Positions 38,184-49,612 of a stretch of DNA of 64,000 nt are shown here, one piece after another (the first letter of the stretch is position 1; each line of letters opens with the position of its first letter). The notes below the pieces were generated by a model. That model was not told where the DNA came from and did no database searches. It saw only the letters and a program-made list of their open reading frames with translations. Source of the DNA: Gaiellasilicea sp037721555 (GTDB lineage Bacteria; Actinomycetota; Thermoleophilia; Gaiellales; Gaiellaceae); the NCBI GenBank assembly GCA_037721555.1, contig JBBJOI010000007.1:1-64000 (forward strand). Direction: 5' to 3'. A program made the position numbers and the translations under genes.

Positions 38184-39920
38184 ATGACGGAGATGAAAAA
38201 GGTCTTGCTCATCGCGCTGGCGGCTGCTGCGGTTGCTGCCGCCGCACCCGGCACCGCCGCCGCGGGCCTCTGTGGCCTGCCCGACGCAAAGCCGCTCTGG
38301 ATCGACTATGGCGCGCCGGAGCTCGCGGACATCTTCGCCAAGCCCGGTGTGATCGTGGCCGGCTCGGGGGATGGATACCCCGCGCAGATGCGGGCTCGGG
38401 GGGCGCAGACAATCTACTGGGACATGTACTTGAGCAAGCGCGTCGGCACGCCCTCGAGCCCGGCTGACTCCGGAGTTCTGACCGAGCGGGCGGAACGGGT
38501 TTACGACTTCGCCGTGCTCACGACTGGCTGCCAGACGCCTTGGATCGCGATGAACGAGCTTTTCGGAGCCTCCGTGCCCACTCCGTGGACGCCTACCACG
38601 GCGCGCTACCGGCAGAACGTCCTCGACTGGGCACGCCACCTTGCCCGCCGGGGCGCGAAGCCGATTCTGCTCGTCTCGAGCGACCCGTTTACCGGCGGCG
38701 AGGCGGCGCAGTGGTGGCGCGACGTCGCGGAGGTGGCGGACATCGTGATCGAGAAGTACTTCAACGCGCCCGCAGTGCACCGTGCCGGCCCGGAGCTCGG
38801 CAGTCGCCGCATGCGCACCTCGATGCGGCAGGCGGCGAGCAAGCTCTTCGCGATCAACATCCCGCCCTCGAAGCTCGGCTTCATGCTCGCCTTCCAGACG
38901 CGGCCCGGCTCGGGTGGCCGTGAGGGGCTGAAGCCGGCGTCCGCGTGGTTCGAGGTTGCAAAGCTGCAGGCGCTGGCAGCACAGCAAGTTGCGCGAGAGC
39001 TTGGGATCGCGCACATCTGGTCCTGGGGTTGGGGTGTCTTCAACGAGGCGGGCAAAGATCCCGACAAGGCGGGTGCCGCCTGCGCCTGGCTCTGGGCACG
39101 GAACCCGAGCCTCTGCGACGCACCCAGTCTCGATCGCTTCGACGACGATCGGCGGGCCGGGCAGATCGACCTGCCCGTCGGAGTCCGGTGCGCCCTCGGC
39201 GACCGCACGATCACGACGAACCAGATCGGCGAGCTGACACGGCTCACGCGCGACCCCGAGGTCGCGTTCTCGGCGCTCTTCGCCCGGCTCGTGGAGAGCG
39301 GGCAGGCCAGCGTCAGTTCGAGCGACGTCCTGCGCGCCGAACGGACCCTCGTCTCGCGCCGCTTTCGCGGTGGAGCGCCGTACTTGGCCGCCCTCGCGCG
39401 AGGGCGCGCCACCCGCGCCGTCGCACGCGGGATCGTCGGTGACGAGCTGCGCCGGCGCGCGATCCAAGCCCGCCTCTCCGTCGCGAAACCCTCAGCCGGA
39501 CAGCTCGCCGAGTTCCACGGAACCTATGGCACCGAGCTGGTGCGTGAGGTCGAGGTCGAACCGGCGCCGTCCTGGCTCCCGGACGGCCGTGGGATCGCGC
39601 TCTCGATCGACGCTCCACCGCAGGTGTTCATGGCACCGCTCGACCGCTGGGTCACGATTCGTACCTTCGAAGGTGTCTTCCGCATGCGGGCGCAGGCCGA
39701 GACTGCACCTCTCGCATCCGTGCCCTTCGTGTCAGCGCGGGCCGGTATCGGCCGGGCGCTCCGACGGGCCGCGCAGGCCGACGCTTACCACGGTCGGACG
39801 GCACTGAAGCAGAAGGCCGCGCTCGATCACGTCCGGTGCGTGCGTGACCGGTTGCCCCAGATCGGGGCCGTCGAGCTCACGAGCTACCTGCCGTTCCTGA
39901 CGTTGACCGAGGCCGGCTAG
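38184..39920 (+). CDS. Secreted protein of unknown function
   Basis: A 578-residue protein with a clear signal peptide at about residues 1-27 (VLLIALAAAAVAAAAPGTAA). The first 300 mature residues read like an alpha/beta barrel or hydrolase fold, with LWIDYGAPELADIFAKPGV, AQTIYWDMYLSKRV, QTPWIAMNELFGA, KPILLVSSDPFTGG and IWSWGWGVFNEAG. The second half is helical and Arg/Ala-rich with two short beta stretches near 480-530. Few Cys are present. I recognise no family with certainty; a glycoside-hydrolase-like fold is a guess. Independently placed, with GGGGGA before the ATG. Confidence 0.7.
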   Translation: MTEMKKVLLIALAAAAVAAAAPGTAAAGLCGLPDAKPLWIDYGAPELADIFAKPGVIVAGSGDGYPAQMRARGAQTIYWDMYLSKRVGTPSSPADSGVLTERAERVYDFAVLTTGCQTPWIAMNELFGASVPTPWTPTTARYRQNVLDWARHLARRGAKPILLVSSDPFTGGEAAQWWRDVAEVADIVIEKYFNAPAVHRAGPELGSRRMRTSMRQAASKLFAINIPPSKLGFMLAFQTRPGSGGREGLKPASAWFEVAKLQALAAQQVARELGIAHIWSWGWGVFNEAGKDPDKAGAACAWLWARNPSLCDAPSLDRFDDDRRAGQIDLPVGVRCALGDRTITTNQIGELTRLTRDPEVAFSALFARLVESGQASVSSSDVLRAERTLVSRRFRGGAPYLAALARGRATRAVARGIVGDELRRRAIQARLSVAKPSAGQLAEFHGTYGTELVREVEVEPAPSWLPDGRGIALSIDAPPQVFMAPLDRWVTIRTFEGVFRMRAQAETAPLASVPFVSARAGIGRALRRAAQADAYHGRTALKQKAALDHVRCVRDRLPQIGAVELTSYLPFLTLTEAG

Positions 39921-39966
39921 AGGTTTGATGTGAACCTCGGGTGCGCGCGGGGATGGGCCAGACGGA

Positions 39967-40032
39967 GCGGTTTTGTCGGGTCGGGCGCGGCGCGTAGTGG
40001 TGCTACGGGCAAGCCCGAGCGGGCGAAACCGC
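39967..40032. terminator. Long inverted repeat between convergent genes
   Basis: Two 20-nt arms, 39967-39986 and 40013-40032, match as an inverted repeat at 15 positions, with two more G-U pairs when transcribed rightward. The 26-nt loop contains a nested GTAG-TGGTG-CTAC hairpin. It sits between the stops of a plus-strand and a minus-strand gene, as expected for a bidirectional terminator. Confidence 0.5.
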
Positions 40033-40092
40033 ACCGTGGCACACCAGCCGGGCGTGCGTGCGGTTCACAACGGGCCTCTAACGCGGGCGGCG

Positions 40093-41223
40093 TCAGTGGG
40101 GAGTGGTGCTGACGACCGTCCCTGCGCCCGCGTTCCGCGCCATCTGCAACGCCGTCTCGGCCCGCTCGAGCAGCGTCCACGGCGTGTCGGCAGGAAGGAG
40201 CTCAGCCACTCCTCCAGCGATGGAGACGTCGCCGCTCTCGGCGGGTGGGAGATCCGCGAGCGACGCGCGGAGCCGCGCGAACACGTCGTCCGCAGCACGC
40301 CCGTCGCTGCCGGAGAGCAAGGCGCCGAACCGTCCACCTTCGAGCCTACAAAGGAAGGCGTCGGGTGCCGTGTAGTGCCTCAGCCGCCGCGCGATCTCCT
40401 CCAGCACCCCGTCGCCCGCAGGCTGCCCGGCGTGATTGTTCGTGCTCAGGCCATCGACGTCGACGAGCAGCAGCGAGAGCATCGCGCTCGCCTCTCGAGC
40501 CTGTGCCAGCTCGCGGGCGCCCAGTGAGTAGAACGACTGTCGGTCGAGGAGGTCGGCCAGCATGTCAGGCTGGCGCTCTACTTGGCGAGCAGCTTCCAGT
40601 GCGCGCTCGAATGCGGGGCGGACTGCGTCGGCGAGCTCCCGCAGGAGCTCCACGTCCGCGTCGCTGAACTGGTGGTGCGGCGCCCGCGTCAACACCGCCA
40701 ACATGCTCGACGACTCGAGGAGAGGAACCGACAGGCCCGAGCGGATCGGGTGCTCCCCGTCCTCCGGTCCGAGCTCGCGGTTGTAGGAGATCTCGAGTGC
40801 CCGGGCGCCTCGGTAGTCCGGAGGCCCCATCCGGGTGACGTCGGCGGCTTCCTCCTCGGTGAGTCCGACCGTGGTCGCGGTCGGGCTGCCGTCCGTCCCG
40901 GGAACGATCGCCACCGCAGCGTCCGTCGCAGTGCCGGCTCGCGCGCGCTCGAGGGCGCGGACGACCGTGCCCTGGGCGTCCTCCGCCTCGTCCTCCAACG
41001 CCTCAAGCTCAACGCTTGCGGCTTCGCCGCCGGCGGGCAGGCGTGCTGTTTCGATGGCCTGCTGGATCGTCTGCGTCAGGGTCGCAAGGCGGTCGTCGTA
41101 GCGCTCGAGCATCGCGGTCACGGCGTTGGTCTGCTCCCCGACCAGCCGCCGGATCGCAACGACGAAGAGTCCGAGCGAGACAAGGCCCAGGGCGACGGAC
41201 GCCACGTAGATGGCGATCGTCAC
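40093..41223 (-). CDS. Membrane protein with degenerate GGDEF domain and GAF-like region
   Basis: A 376-residue protein with an N-terminal membrane helix (ASVALGLVSLGLFVVAIRRL), a coiled coil, a GAF-like region at about 90-215 and a GGDEF-fold domain at about 225-370. The domain keeps LLLVDVDGLSTNNHAGQPAG and the SIAGGVAEL and RAETALQMARNAG ends, but the active-site GGDEF is replaced by EGGRF in CRLEGGRFGALL. The loss of DE predicts no cyclase activity; it may bind GTP or act as a sensor. Start is GTG; a TACTAT box lies at 41261-41266 on the minus strand. Confidence 0.75.
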   Translation of the reverse strand: MTIAIYVASVALGLVSLGLFVVAIRRLVGEQTNAVTAMLERYDDRLATLTQTIQQAIETARLPAGGEAASVELEALEDEAEDAQGTVVRALERARAGTATDAAVAIVPGTDGSPTATTVGLTEEEAADVTRMGPPDYRGARALEISYNRELGPEDGEHPIRSGLSVPLLESSSMLAVLTRAPHHQFSDADVELLRELADAVRPAFERALEAARQVERQPDMLADLLDRQSFYSLGARELAQAREASAMLSLLLVDVDGLSTNNHAGQPAGDGVLEEIARRLRHYTAPDAFLCRLEGGRFGALLSGSDGRAADDVFARLRASLADLPPAESGDVSIAGGVAELLPADTPWTLLERAETALQMARNAGAGTVVSTTPH

Positions 41224-41323
41224 CGTTCGTCTCCGACCAGGGGTGCGACCAAGAGCAAATAGTATTCTGCACGTGGCGAGGCGTGTGGGCCGTCAGGCTG
41301 CACCAGGGGAAGGAAGAGACGGT

Positions 41324-42157
41324 TTGTCGAGGCGCTCGTTGTGGATCTTCGTGTCGCTCACGCTCGCCGTTGCCGGTGCCGTCGTCATCCGTCGTCTGTC
41401 GCCGCTGCTCGACCCCCACCGCCGCCGCGCTGCCTTTGTGCGCCTGCGTCCGCAGGGTGGATCCCCGCCCAGGACTCGCGGCAACGACGCCGGCCACGTG
41501 CAGTATTCGACGTCAGGGGCCGAGGCTATGCTGCCGCCGATGGAGCCGATGCTCGCGCCGATGCTCGAGACGGTGCCGCTCGCGAGGGCGGAACCGGCGA
41601 CCCCTATCCAGCCTGTCCCCTCCGCTGTCGCTCCGGCGGGAAGCAGCGCCACCTTCGGCGAGCCTCCTCGCGAGCAGCCTGCTCTCCCGCCGCCGGCGAG
41701 ACGAGGTTCCGGCGTCGTTCTCGCCACCGTGGCGGCGGTCGCCGGTGTGCTAGCGCTTGCTCTCGGCTCGTGGTCCTTTTACTCCGTGGCACGCTCCGAC
41801 GAGTCCGATTCGAACGAGCTCGTGGAACAGGCAGTGGCGCTGCTCGCCGACCCCTCGACACAGCGGATCCAGTTCGATGGTTCGGGAAACGGCCTGACGA
41901 TCGTCGTCGGCCAGAACGGTGAAGCACTTCTCGTCATCACCGGCCTGAAAGCCGAACCGAAGGGCATGAAGTACCAAGCCTGGGTGATCGCAGACGCCGG
42001 CAAGCCCGTACCGGCCGTCGTGTTCTCGGGAACCGCGCGCGTCGTTCCGCTCGAGCAGCTGGTGCCTCCCGGCGCGACGATCGCGATCACGGTCGAGCCG
42101 AAGGGCGGCTCGATGGAGCCGAGCCATTCGCCGACGATCGTCGCCCAGCTGAGCTGA
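41324..42157 (+). CDS. RskA-like anti-sigma-type membrane protein
   Basis: About 277 residues from TTG at 41324, which follows GGGGAAGGAAGAG; an ATG at 41528 would give 209 residues. One hydrophobic helix is near the N-terminus (LWIFVSLTLAVAGAVVI), then a Pro/Met-rich linker, then a second helix (GVVLATVAAVAGVLALALGS) and a C-terminal domain of the anti-sigma-K RskA type (LTIVVGQNGEALLVITGLKA, KYQAWVIADAGKPVPAVVFS). No zinc anti-sigma motif and no neighbouring sigma gene is seen, so regulatory function is uncertain. Confidence 0.55.
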   Translation: MSRRSLWIFVSLTLAVAGAVVIRRLSPLLDPHRRRAAFVRLRPQGGSPPRTRGNDAGHVQYSTSGAEAMLPPMEPMLAPMLETVPLARAEPATPIQPVPSAVAPAGSSATFGEPPREQPALPPPARRGSGVVLATVAAVAGVLALALGSWSFYSVARSDESDSNELVEQAVALLADPSTQRIQFDGSGNGLTIVVGQNGEALLVITGLKAEPKGMKYQAWVIADAGKPVPAVVFSGTARVVPLEQLVPPGATIAITVEPKGGSMEPSHSPTIVAQLS

Positions 42158-42181
42158 GCCGAACCCCTCCACACCGGTCGG

Positions 42182-43336
42182 TCAGCTCCGAGAGAAGCCG
42201 TCCGTGCCGTTCGCGATCTCCAGGCGGTCCTTGCCGTTCGCCTTCGCTCGGTAGAGCGCGGCGTCCGCGCGCTCAAAGAGGCTGGCGGCCGTGTCTTCGG
42301 GCTGCACCTGGGCCGCGCCGGCCGAGAGCCGCAGCCTGCCCTCTGACGGAAGCGCGTTGATCGTGATCGCCTTGTGGATCCGGTCGTAGAGCTGCCTGGC
42401 ATCCGAGGTCTCCGACTCGGGCAGGATCACCGCGAACTCGTCCCCCCCGATCCGGCAGGCGATGTCGACCGAGCGGATCGCGTCGCGCAAACGCTCGGCT
42501 GCCTGACCGAGGACGTCGTCGCCTGCCAGGTGGCCGATCCGGTCGTTGATCGACTTGAAGTCGTCCAGGTCGAAGATGATCAGGGCGAGGCTGCGGCTGT
42601 AGCGATGCGCCCGCAGCACCTCGCGGTGCAGTGTCTCGTGGAAGAACCGCTGGTTGAAGAGCCGGGTCAGCGCGTCCGTCTCGGCGAGCTGGCGGGCTTC
42701 GCGGTAGCGTCGGGCGTTCTCGATCGCCGGGATCGAATCCTGTGCGAGCTGCTCGACCGCCGCCACGTGTTCCGGCAACGGCTCGTGGCCGTTCCGCCGC
42801 CAGAACAAGGCGACGGAGCCGAGCTGGCTCCCGTCGCGGCCCGTGAGCGCCACGAACACGCCACCTTGAATCCTGTCGCCGTTGCGGGCACCGTTCTCGG
42901 GGCCATAGCGATAGTTGACTGTCAGCGTGCCGCCGGCACCACCCACGCTGGCGGGCGACGTCGGCGGTCGAGTCGCTTCGGCGGTGGACATACCCCGCGT
43001 CGAGACGATCGGCGGCTCCCCCTGTTCCTCGAGCGCGACCATGGCGGCGTCGAAGCCCGGGAGCTGCAGCGCTGCGTCGAGGAGACGGTCGAGCAGCTCC
43101 TCGAGGTCGATCGAGCTGCCGAGCTCGCTCAGCAGGCGGCCGTGTCGGCTCTCCCGGTCGGCGCGGTCGAGCGCCTCCGAAAGATCGCGTGCGAGCTCGT
43201 CCATCCGCACCCGCATGTCGTCGACCGCCGTGGCCAGCCGATCGCCGGAGGGGGCCGGGCGTCGCAGGCGGAGCGTGACGAAGAGGGCGCCGAGGACGAC
43301 CGCCAGCACAACGACGACGGTGACCACGGTCGTCAT
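42182..43336 (-). CDS. Membrane GAF-GGDEF protein (putative diguanylate cyclase)
   Basis: A 384-residue protein. The N-terminal membrane helix TTVVTVVVVLAVVLGALFVT is followed by a short coiled coil, a GAF-like domain at about 70-210 (LPGFDAAMVALEEQGEPP) and a GGDEF domain at about 225-380. DALTRLFNQRFFHETLHREV, FDLDDFKSINDRIGHLAGDD and CRIGGDEFAVILPE are intact, so cyclase activity is expected. The ATG at 43336 is chosen because the 52 upstream codons are Arg/Ser-rich with no domain. Convergent with the RskA-like gene; divergent from rpsL. Confidence 0.83.
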   Translation of the reverse strand: MTTVVTVVVVLAVVLGALFVTLRLRRPAPSGDRLATAVDDMRVRMDELARDLSEALDRADRESRHGRLLSELGSSIDLEELLDRLLDAALQLPGFDAAMVALEEQGEPPIVSTRGMSTAEATRPPTSPASVGGAGGTLTVNYRYGPENGARNGDRIQGGVFVALTGRDGSQLGSVALFWRRNGHEPLPEHVAAVEQLAQDSIPAIENARRYREARQLAETDALTRLFNQRFFHETLHREVLRAHRYSRSLALIIFDLDDFKSINDRIGHLAGDDVLGQAAERLRDAIRSVDIACRIGGDEFAVILPESETSDARQLYDRIHKAITINALPSEGRLRLSAGAAQVQPEDTAASLFERADAALYRAKANGKDRLEIANGTDGFSRS

Positions 43337-43540
43337 GCCGGTGCCCCGCTTCGACAAAGGTCTTCGGGTGGCCGTCGCGGTCGCACTGCGCGCGCGAGAG
43401 GAGGAACGACGCCAAGGGAGGTCGTCGCTGCGAGTGCCGCTGCGCGGGCGATGAGAACCGTGTTCATGATGGAGGTGGAGCCGCGGTCTCACTGTAGTCG
43501 TGCCGCGAGACTGAGGGTATGATTTGAAAAGGATAAAGTT

Positions 43541-43560
43541 AAGCCGCAGCTCAGCGGCTT
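43541..43560 (+). promoter_or_regulatory. Hairpin in the rpsL upstream region
   Basis: AAGCCGC-AGCTCA-GCGGCTT is a perfect 7-bp stem just after an AT-rich patch (43519-43540). A TATCAT at 43599-43604 could serve as -10 for rpsL, giving a leader of about 80 nt; no convincing -35 is seen. The hairpin could end a short transcript or mark an operator. Confidence 0.3.
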
Positions 43561-43693
43561 CTGGGCCAGCTTCCTCGGCGAGACCGCGCGAGGTTCGCTA
43601 TCATCCGCGGTCCGGTTGGCAGGTGCCCACGGGCCCGCCGACCGTTGTTGTGTGTGAATAGCCGCCGTTTCCGGACGCCCGAAGGAGAATTCA

Positions 43694-44062
43694 GTGCCGA
43701 CCGTCAACCAGCTCGTCCGCAAGGGCCGCCAGACTTCGAAGTCGAAGTCGAAGAGTCCCGCGCTGCGTGGCGCGCCGCAGAAGCGGGGCGTTTGCACGCG
43801 CGTCTACACGGTCACGCCCAGGAAGCCGAACTCGGCGCTCCGGAAGGTCGCCCGCGTCCGGCTGACGAACGGGGCCGAGGTCGGTGCGTACATCCCCGGC
43901 GAGGGACACAACCTGCAGGAGCATTCGGTGGTGCTCTTGCGCGGCGGCCGCACCGCCGATCTGCCTGGCTTCCGCTACAAGATCATCCGCGGCGGCCTCG
44001 ATACGTCGGGAGTCTCCGACCGTAAGCAGGCGCGCTCGCGCTACGGGGCGAAGAAGGCCTAA
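43694..44062 (+). CDS. rpsL: 30S ribosomal protein S12
   Basis: A 122-residue decoding-centre protein. PTVNQLVRKGRQTSKSKSKS, VTPRKPNSALRKVARVRLTN, GEGHNLQEHSVVLLRGGR and DLPGFRYKIIRGGLDTSGV are standard. The Lys of KPNSALRK, the streptomycin-resistance hotspot region, is wild type. GTG start after GAAGGAG. The 160-nt element begins one base after its stop. Confidence 0.96.
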   Translation: MPTVNQLVRKGRQTSKSKSKSPALRGAPQKRGVCTRVYTVTPRKPNSALRKVARVRLTNGAEVGAYIPGEGHNLQEHSVVLLRGGRTADLPGFRYKIIRGGLDTSGVSDRKQARSRYGAKKA

Positions 44063-44222
44063 TGGCTCTCCTGGCAGCAGTTAGGGCACCTCTGGCGCGC
44101 GATGCGCGGCGCATTGCTGCGTCCTCGGTCGCGTCCGGGCTAACCCGCCCGCACGCTCCCTGCGTCCTTGCACTGCTTGCGCCTAGCACGCCGGAGGCGC
44201 GAAACCGCCACCAGGAGAGCCA
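44063..44222 (+). ncRNA. 160-nt structured intergenic element, copy A (before rpsG)
   Basis: The element is bounded by 12-nt complementary ends, TGGCTCTCCTGG (44063-44074) and CCAGGAGAGCCA (44211-44222). Inside are P2, 44089-44097 pairing with 44189-44197, and a hairpin at 44131-44156 with CTAACCC in the loop. A homologous 160-nt copy at 50802-50961 aligns without gaps, and P2 shows three compensatory base-pair changes between copies. The 3' strand of the closing stem contains AGGAG, the Shine-Dalgarno of rpsG. It could be a cis-regulatory RNA or a mobile repeat with inverted ends. I recognise no Rfam family. Confidence 0.65.
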
Positions 44223-44225
44223 TTG

Positions 44226-44696
44226 ATGCCGCGCCGCGCAGACATCACGCCACGCGAGTTGGTGCCCGACCCGGTGCACAGCTCGAAGCTCGTCACCCAG
44301 CTGATCAATGCGGTCATGCTGGACGGCAAGCGCTCGACCGCCGAGAGGCTCGTATACGACGCGCTCTCAATCGTGTCCGAGCGCACCGGCCGCGCTCCGG
44401 TGGAGGCGCTCGAGGGAGCGATCAAGACCGTCACCCCCGTGCTGGAGGTCCGCTCACGTCGCGTCGGCGGCGCGAACTATCAGGTGCCCGTCGAGGTGCC
44501 GCAGCGCCGCGCCCGGACGCTCGCGATCCGCTGGCTCGTCCAGTTCTCGCGCGACCGGCGCGAGAAAGGCCTGCAGGCGAAGCTCGCAGCCGAGTTGATG
44601 GACGCGCTGAACGGCCAGGGCGGCGCGTTCAAGAAAAAGGACGACATCTACCGGATGGCACAGGCCAACAAGGCCTTCGCCCATTACCGCTGGTAG
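44226..44696 (+). CDS. rpsG: 30S ribosomal protein S7
   Basis: A 156-residue protein, the standard length. MPRRADITPRELVPDPVHSS, VTQLINAVMLDGKRSTAERL and GGANYQVPVEVPQRRARTLA are diagnostic. It organises the 3' major domain of 16S rRNA and can repress the str operon. The ATG at 44226 is 8-9 nt after AGGAG, which lies in the closing stem of the upstream element; initiation would require that stem to open. Confidence 0.96.
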   Translation: MPRRADITPRELVPDPVHSSKLVTQLINAVMLDGKRSTAERLVYDALSIVSERTGRAPVEALEGAIKTVTPVLEVRSRRVGGANYQVPVEVPQRRARTLAIRWLVQFSRDRREKGLQAKLAAELMDALNGQGGAFKKKDDIYRMAQANKAFAHYRW

Positions 44697-44703
44697 TCGC
44701 GCG

Positions 44704-46800
<2,097 letters not shown>

Positions 46801-46840
46801 GCCACAAGTTCGTAAGACAGAGACGGAGGAGAGAGCCAGA

Positions 46841-48028
<1,188 letters not shown>

Positions 48029-48049
48029 GAAAGGGAACGAGGGAGCATC

Positions 48050-48358
48050 GTGGCGCAGCAGAAGATCCGTATCCGTCTGAAGGGCTATGACCATCAGCAG
48101 CTGGACCGCTCCGCATCGCAGATCGTGGAGACAGCTCAGCGCACCGGTGCCACCATCACCGGCCCCGTGCCCCTACCCACCGAGAAGAACGTGTACTGCG
48201 TGATCCGCAGCCCCTTCAAGGACAAGGATTCACGCGAGCACTTCGAGGTGCGCACGCACAAGCGCCTGATCGATATTCACAGCCCCACGCCGAAGACGGT
48301 GGACTCGTTGATGCGCCTCGATCTCCCCGCCGGCGTCGACATCGAGATCAAGCTCTGA
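48050..48358 (+). CDS. rpsJ: 30S ribosomal protein S10
   Basis: A 102-residue protein: KIRIRLKGYDHQQLDRSASQ, IVETAQRTGATITGPVPLPT and HFEVRTHKRLIDIHSPTPKT. It is also NusE, the antitermination partner of NusB. First gene of the S10 series, GTG start, 22 bp after tuf. Confidence 0.96.
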   Translation: MAQQKIRIRLKGYDHQQLDRSASQIVETAQRTGATITGPVPLPTEKNVYCVIRSPFKDKDSREHFEVRTHKRLIDIHSPTPKTVDSLMRLDLPAGVDIEIKL

Positions 48359-48365
48359 GGTCGAC

Positions 48366-48983
48366 GTGAAGGGCATTCTCGGCAGAAAAATCGGCATGAC
48401 CCAGGTCTTCGATCCGGAGTCGGGCGACGTGACGGCGGTCACCGTGATCGAGGCCGGACCGTGCCCGGTCGTCCAGGTGAAGACCGTCCCCACCGACGGG
48501 TACGAAGCCGTGCAGATTGCGTTCGACGAGGTGGCCGAGCGGAAGCTCTCGAGGGCCGAGCGTGGGCATCTCGCCAAGGCCCAGGCGGCCCCACACCGGC
48601 ACCTGGTCGAGCTGCGCGGTCAGAGCGAGCTGCAGGTGGGGGAGACGGTCACCGTCGAGTTGTTTTCCCCCGGCGACCACGTCAAGGTCGCCGGCATCTC
48701 GATCGGCAAGGGCTTCCAGGGCACGATCAAGCGCCACAACTTCAGTCGCGGCCCGGTTTCGCATGGCTCACACAACGTCCGCAAGCCGGGCTCGATCGGT
48801 GCCTCGGCGACGCCCTCGCGCGTCTTCAAAGGGATGAAGATGGCCGGACGGATGGGCGGTAAGCGCGCGACACAGTTGGGCCTCGTCGTCCACGACATCG
48901 ATGTCGAGCGGAACCTCCTGCTCGTCAAGGGCTCAGTGCCCGGACCGAAGAGCGGCATCGTCGAGATCAGAGGTGCCAAGTAA
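48366..48983 (+). CDS. rplC: 50S ribosomal protein L3
   Basis: A 205-residue protein: GILGRKIGMTQVFDPESGDV, GKGFQGTIKRHNFSRGPVSH and GSIGASATPSRVFKGMKMAG are conserved, including the loop reaching the peptidyl transferase centre. GTG start 7 bp after rpsJ. Confidence 0.96.
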   Translation: MKGILGRKIGMTQVFDPESGDVTAVTVIEAGPCPVVQVKTVPTDGYEAVQIAFDEVAERKLSRAERGHLAKAQAAPHRHLVELRGQSELQVGETVTVELFSPGDHVKVAGISIGKGFQGTIKRHNFSRGPVSHGSHNVRKPGSIGASATPSRVFKGMKMAGRMGGKRATQLGLVVHDIDVERNLLLVKGSVPGPKSGIVEIRGAK

Positions 48984-48985
48984 CC

Positions 48986-49612
48986 ATGGCGGAGAAGAAA
49001 CTGCTCGCCCCCCTTCTCGGTGAGAACGCCGACGTGGAGCGCCCGCTCGCCGAGCACGTCTTCGGCGCCGAGGTGAAGCCCCACCTCGTGCACGAGGTGG
49101 TACGCGCAGAGCTGAACGCTCGCCGCGCCGGAACGCGGGCCGTGAAGAGCCGCGGGCTCGTCTCCGGCGGCCGCTCGAAGCCGTGGCGCCAGAAGGGCAC
49201 CGGCCGCGCCCGCGCCGGCACCGTTCGAGCGGCGCAGTTCACCGGCGGCGGTGTCGTTTTCGCCGTCAGCACCAGCTTCGAGCAGAAGGTGAATCGCAAG
49301 GCCCGGCGCTCCGCCCTGCGCGGAGCGCTCTCGAGCCATGCACAGAGAGGGACGCTCGGCCTCCTCGACGGCGCCGCGTTCGCGACTCCGTCGACGAAGG
49401 AGGCAAAGAGGCTCGTCGAGAGCTGGGGTCAGGAAGCACCGCTCCTCGTCGTCGTCGGCGAGGACGAGGAAGCGCTGATCAAGTCGTTCCGCAACCTGCC
49501 GGACACCCTTGTGACGGTTCCCTCCGAGCTCGAGGTGGTCTCGGTCGTGTGGGCGCGTGCGGTTCTGATCACCGAGGTGGCCCTGCCGTTCGTAGAGGCG
49601 AGAGCCACATGA
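48986..49612 (+). CDS. rplD: 50S ribosomal protein L4
   Basis: A 208-residue protein: VVRAELNARRAGTRAVKSRG, GGRSKPWRQKGTGRARAGTV (the tunnel loop) and KVNRKARRSALRGALSSHAQ. In E. coli L4 represses the S10 operon; no equivalent leader was verified. ATG overlaps no other gene upstream; its 3' end overlaps rplW by ATGA. Confidence 0.96.
   Translation: MAEKKLLAPLLGENADVERPLAEHVFGAEVKPHLVHEVVRAELNARRAGTRAVKSRGLVSGGRSKPWRQKGTGRARAGTVRAAQFTGGGVVFAVSTSFEQKVNRKARRSALRGALSSHAQRGTLGLLDGAAFATPSTKEAKRLVESWGQEAPLLVVVGEDEEALIKSFRNLPDTLVTVPSELEVVSVVWARAVLITEVALPFVEARAT

Noticed and set aside
43983..44279. Minus-strand frames at 43983-44279 and 50644-50928 sharing SARTQGACG
   Set aside because: The similarity is explained by the 160-nt DNA repeat read antisense; both overlap ribosomal genes.
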